DNA of 52,500 bases from Symbiodinium natans (Eukaryota; Sar; Dinophyceae; Suessiales; Symbiodiniaceae), in NCBI GenBank assembly GCA_905221605.1, contig CAJNDS010002198.1:356676-409175 (forward strand), read 5' to 3'. The notes below the pieces were generated by a model that did no database searches, was not told the DNA's origin, and was given only the letters and a program-made list of their open reading frames with translations. Below are positions 49,881 to 52,500 of the stretch, piece by piece. The stretch's first letter is position 1. Each line of letters starts with the position of its first letter. The position numbers were made by a program, and so were the translations under genes.

Positions 49881-51776
49881 CCTACGCGCCCCTAGCCGGA
49901 CGCTGAGCTCTGTAAGAAGTAGGTAATGATCGCTTGGAAAACCTGTATTGTGTACAGCTTTTACTTTTCGGATCGTGGGGAGCCATTTCCTAGGGGTAAT
50001 CAGTCTGTCCAAGCTTTGAAAGCGGACAGGGTCTATGTGCGGTGTAGCCAGTTTATTGGGAGGGAGGGTATCTAACCCCAGGAACGCTCGAATCTCCGAA
50101 ACCAGCGAAAGCTGATCCGACTCTGGCAAGGGGAGCGTGGCAAAACGATCCCACATTTGTAGAAGAATTAGGGGGTCGAGAATGAACTGGTCCCAGTTGT
50201 CCGGAGGTGAGAATTTATCCCTGTAGGTGACATGCTTGGTCAGGTTGGACTGTTTAAAGGATAAAGCGTCTGCAAATCCAAGGGATTTTAACAAAGAAGT
50301 GTAGAATGTGCGGTTGGAGTGCGTTTTAGTGTTGGCAGCGAGTTTGCCCTTACCGTAGATATGAGGCCCCAAAAAATCCTGCTCAGCAGAAAACCTACCT
50401 TGTAACCTGACGTTGTAGTCTCCTACCACGTAAACCGGCTCAGGTTGTGGAATTGTTGTTAGGATGTCCTCCAACATGTTCCAGAATGGGGTCTTACGCT
50501 CCTCTTCCTGCGATTTGTCGTGTGGGGCATATACCCCAATAATATGAATGGAGCCTGATTTGGATGAGATGATAATTTGTAAGATACGAGAAGTGTGTTG
50601 AATGATGTTGCAAATATGAGGAACCATTTTTGGCGATATAACCGCTGTGACCCCTGACCATTTATCCTTGTTGTTACCATTGACCACAAAAAGGTAGCCC
50701 TGACTTTGAAATGAGTAGTATGACTTAGAGTGGGTTTCCGTTAGCATCAAAACGTCGAGGTGCTGGGTATGCATGAGAGCGAGGACCTCTTGATGCTTAA
50801 AGAGTTCAGCCATTCCCTGAACATTTTGTGTGCCTATTCGAAGAGAAGAACCATAAGCTACGGGCGGTGTAGCCATTAGCTTTGTGGTCTTTCCCTTCCT
50901 AACTCCAATTGCCGATTGTCGAAGAACTAGTCTACGAAAATTTCCGGCATTGGTTGTCTTCCTGTCTTTCCCTTGATCTGCTTTCAAGGGAACCCTTCCC
51001 TTTACCAGGTTGTTTCCCGTGTTCCCTGGCAATATGTTAGCCCTAAAGGACCCCCGCCACTGACGATAGTATCGTCTACGTAGACAGCGAGCCCCGGGTC
51101 CCCGACCTAAAAGAGCTTGGGCGGGAAGGGGTGGGGACAAACACTCTTCGTTGACCACCGGAGTGGCACCCGGCAAGCCTCGTTGAGGCGGTGTAGGCTT
51201 ACTAGCAAGAATGAAAGTATTCTTTAAATTCATTGAATTCCCAGTGCCCTTGGAAACTTTCTGCCCGACCCCTTCAGGGTAAGGCTGGGTGTGGGTAGGG
51301 TGGAGGGTGGGGGAACCAAGCGGGTGACAGCCCGTCTTGTTTTGAACAAAACGGCGTTTTGGCTTTGTAACCTTTTTGGAGAAGGAAATCTTAAGTCCCT
51401 CTTTATTTCTGAAACATGTTCTTCGTCCTGTTCGTGGCGGTGTAGCTCGGGGGTTGAGGGTGGGGAGCTCTTCTGGGATAGGGGATCTGGGCTGCCGATG
51501 TGCTAAAAGAAACGCTCTTGAAAGTTTCAGCCCAGGTAGGGGAGTGGGGTTTGGGGGTATTAGATCATTGAGGGAGATCTCTACTCTAGTTGCGGTGTTA
51601 CCATTGAGGGTATGCATCAGACGGTTAAGTGTTCTTTGGAGTACACCTAGATAGTCTATGGTATACCCCAACCTAAGAAATCCCTGACCCGGCGGTGTAG
51701 CCTGCGCTGTGTTCTCTGTTCTTTTTGTTCTGCAAGATCTTGCGGAGCGGCAGATCATTGTTGCGGAGCGTGCCAT
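49878..51776 (-). CDS. LINE APE-type endonuclease
   Basis: 632-codon ORF. The first 300 residues are basic, Pro-rich and unrecognised. The C-terminal part is an apurinic-endonuclease-like nuclease with LRIGTQNVQGM, the catalytic LTETHS, GVYAPHDKS, VVGDYNVRL and the closing GFPSDHYLLL. This enzyme nicks target DNA to prime reverse transcription. The ORF ends in TAG. The frame stays open for 18 more codons, meets a second TAG and continues as RNase H-RT. The start is the first ATG; N-terminal residues may belong to an upstream ORF. Confidence 0.85.
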   Translation of the reverse strand: MARSATMICRSARSCRTKRTENTAQATPPGQGFLRLGYTIDYLGVLQRTLNRLMHTLNGNTATRVEISLNDLIPPNPTPLPGLKLSRAFLLAHRQPRSPIPEELPTLNPRATPPRTGRRTCFRNKEGLKISFSKKVTKPKRRFVQNKTGCHPLGSPTLHPTHTQPYPEGVGQKVSKGTGNSMNLKNTFILASKPTPPQRGLPGATPVVNEECLSPPLPAQALLGRGPGARCLRRRYYRQWRGSFRANILPGNTGNNLVKGRVPLKADQGKDRKTTNAGNFRRLVLRQSAIGVRKGKTTKLMATPPVAYGSSLRIGTQNVQGMAELFKHQEVLALMHTQHLDVLMLTETHSKSYYSFQSQGYLFVVNGNNKDKWSGVTAVISPKMVPHICNIIQHTSRILQIIISSKSGSIHIIGVYAPHDKSQEEERKTPFWNMLEDILTTIPQPEPVYVVGDYNVRLQGRFSAEQDFLGPHIYGKGKLAANTKTHSNRTFYTSLLKSLGFADALSFKQSNLTKHVTYRDKFSPPDNWDQFILDPLILLQMWDRFATLPLPESDQLSLVSEIRAFLGLDTLPPNKLATPHIDPVRFQSLDRLITPRKWLPTIRKVKAVHNTGFPSDHYLLLTELSVRLGARR

Positions 51777-51874
51777 GGTGGAAAAGGCTCCGAAAACGGC
51801 CAGGGCATCCAGGACTACAATTAAGGGGTTATGGCGGTGTGGACAGGTATAGTAGAAAACTGTAAAAGCTGCTA

Positions 51875-52213
51875 TTAGATGCCAAAGGAGTGCCCTAGAT
51901 AGGTGGGGACAGGCGGGTTGTTTGTGACGCTTCTTACCCCTAAACTGTGATCTACGAAGAGGACTCCTATCCCAACCAATGCATCTACTGGTGAGGTGGG
52001 GTTCCTGGAATCTGCTGGGCGTTTTACCCAGGAAGGAAAAGGCGCTACCTCCCTGTCTCTAAAGGCAGCCGTGCTCAACCCGTACCCGCGGCGCAGCCTG
52101 TGTTGAGAAAATTCAAAGGTGGGCAGATGCAGCCTTAAATGTGGGATTAGGGCGGTGTAGTCCGGGGAGCACTGGACTGCAAAATTTAAACATGCAAAAG
52201 GCGCTGAGGCCAT
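51875..52213 (-). CDS. LINE upstream ORF, fragment 2
   Basis: 112 codons in the same frame as the ORF at 52238-52462, separated from it by one TGA, and in a different frame from the endonuclease ORF. No domain recognised. The 12-mer at 52151 reads Asp-Tyr-Thr-Ala here, out of its usual phase, so this may not be the native frame. Confidence 0.4.
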   Translation of the reverse strand: MASAPFACLNFAVQCSPDYTALIPHLRLHLPTFEFSQHRLRRGYGLSTAAFRDREVAPFPSWVKRPADSRNPTSPVDALVGIGVLFVDHSLGVRSVTNNPPVPTYLGHSFGI

Positions 52214-52237
52214 ACCCGCAATGCTGTATCGACCCCG

Positions 52238-52462
52238 TCACTTGCCTCTACCCTTGCCGGGGCCTGGCTCAGAGGGCGCGGGTCCTTGCGGAAGATTGGC
52301 TCCCGCCGCTGGCGGTGTAACCACGGGAGCCCCCTCAAAAGTTCCGGCCTGGTAGTTCCCCACCTTATGCTGTGGGGCAGCTACCTTATCGCAATATTCA
52401 TCCCAACAATAGCTGACAGCATCAACTTTGCTGATGGTCATGGGGATCGGGAAGGGATTCAT
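52238..52462 (-). CDS. LINE upstream ORF, fragment 1 (N-terminal)
   Basis: 74 codons starting MNPFPIPMTISKVDAVSYCWDEYC and ending in a Pro/Gly-rich tail before TGA. The 12-mer variant at 52311 is in its usual phase (Val-Thr-Pro-Pro), which supports the frame. It could be the start of an ORF1/gag-like protein; no motif proves it. Confidence 0.45.
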   Translation of the reverse strand: MNPFPIPMTISKVDAVSYCWDEYCDKVAAPQHKVGNYQAGTFEGAPVVTPPAAGANLPQGPAPSEPGPGKGRGK

Positions 52463-52500
52463 GGCCGAATTATAGATAAACGGCGCGCTCCAGTGGCGCT

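Larger units (their letters stand above)
47395..52322 (-). repeat. Dispersed 12-mer GGCGGTGTAGCC through the LINE
   Basis: Exact or near-exact copies on the plus strand start at about 47395, 48128 (11 of 12), 48736, 49765, 50039 (11 of 12), 50863, 51187, 51436, 51691, 51833, 52151 and 52311. In the coding strand most read GCT ACA CCG CC (Ala-Thr-Pro-Pro/His) in the same codon phase. Related GGCGKTGTACTCC words occur near 47842, 48216 and 49841. Confidence 0.8.
47073..52500 (-). mobile_element. Non-LTR (LINE-type) retrotransposon, 5' end beyond window
   Basis: Read on the minus strand from the right edge. Order: two N-terminal ORFs, APE-type endonuclease, RNase H, RT, C-terminal region and a poly(A) run (47073-47083). 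The poly(A) directly continues the TAA stop. The endonuclease and RNase H-RT parts share one frame, broken by two TAG codons (49878-49880 and 49821-49823). Target duplications cannot be tested because the 5' end is outside the window. Confidence 0.9.

Noticed and set aside
50863-50880. GTAGCCATT word resembling part of the dinoflagellate spliced leader
   Set aside because: It is part of the dispersed 12-mer, lies antisense to the LINE, and the remaining spliced-leader bases do not match.

Overview
Type of genome. The window looks like nuclear DNA of a dinoflagellate, most likely a Symbiodiniaceae-like alga (inference; no species is claimed). Four things point there. Long arrays of the plant/alga-type telomere heptamer TTTAGGG and decayed versions of it are scattered on both strands. 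There is an intronless RCC1-repeat gene. There is a Ty1/copia element with the dinoflagellate-style gag and integrase layout. There is a non-LTR retroelement with APE endonuclease, RNase H and reverse transcriptase (RT). No rRNA, tRNA gene, CRISPR array or bacterial operon was seen. Every convincing coding feature is on the minus strand, which fits the one-directional gene order known in dinoflagellates.

Layout. 1-11.4 kb: a mosaic of TTTAGGG/CCCTAAA arrays and 50-300 bp islands, with a tandem duplication, a 41-bp minisatellite and poly(C) tracts. 11.4-12.3 kb: one 317-codon minus ORF with an HUH/Tyr Rep-like signature. 12.3-20.8 kb: more mosaic. 20.8-21.9 kb: a seven-repeat RCC1 protein gene. 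22.574-32.982 kb: a 10,409-bp copia-type LTR retrotransposon inserted in a TTTAGGG array. 33-47.07 kb: more mosaic, with homogenised variant arrays. 47.07 kb to the right edge: a non-LTR retrotransposon that continues past the window.

Main discovery candidate. The copia-type element has identical 230-bp LTRs, a polypurine tract, a primer site complementary to the anticodon arm of initiator tRNA-Met, and a 5-bp target duplication AGGGT. Besides gag, protease, integrase, RT and RNase H it carries two base-modification-like domains. One is a C5-cytosine-methyltransferase-like domain (FAGES, GGPPC, ENP) between protease and integrase. The other is a TET/JBP-like 2-oxoglutarate/Fe(II) dioxygenase-like domain (HRDVHN, distal His, Arg) between integrase and RT. 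A retroelement carrying both a putative writer and a putative oxidiser of DNA bases is striking in a lineage whose DNA is known to contain 5-hydroxymethyluracil. The pol region is broken by about five frameshifts and one in-frame TGA.

Second-tier signals. The non-LTR element has the order endonuclease-RNase H-RT, two in-frame TAG codons in one otherwise open 4.7-kb frame, a stop codon that runs directly into its poly(A), and about a dozen dispersed copies of a 12-mer GGCGGTGTAGCC. Many islands in the telomere-like mosaic read like short minus-strand exons, which suggests that telomere-type repeats may serve as introns.
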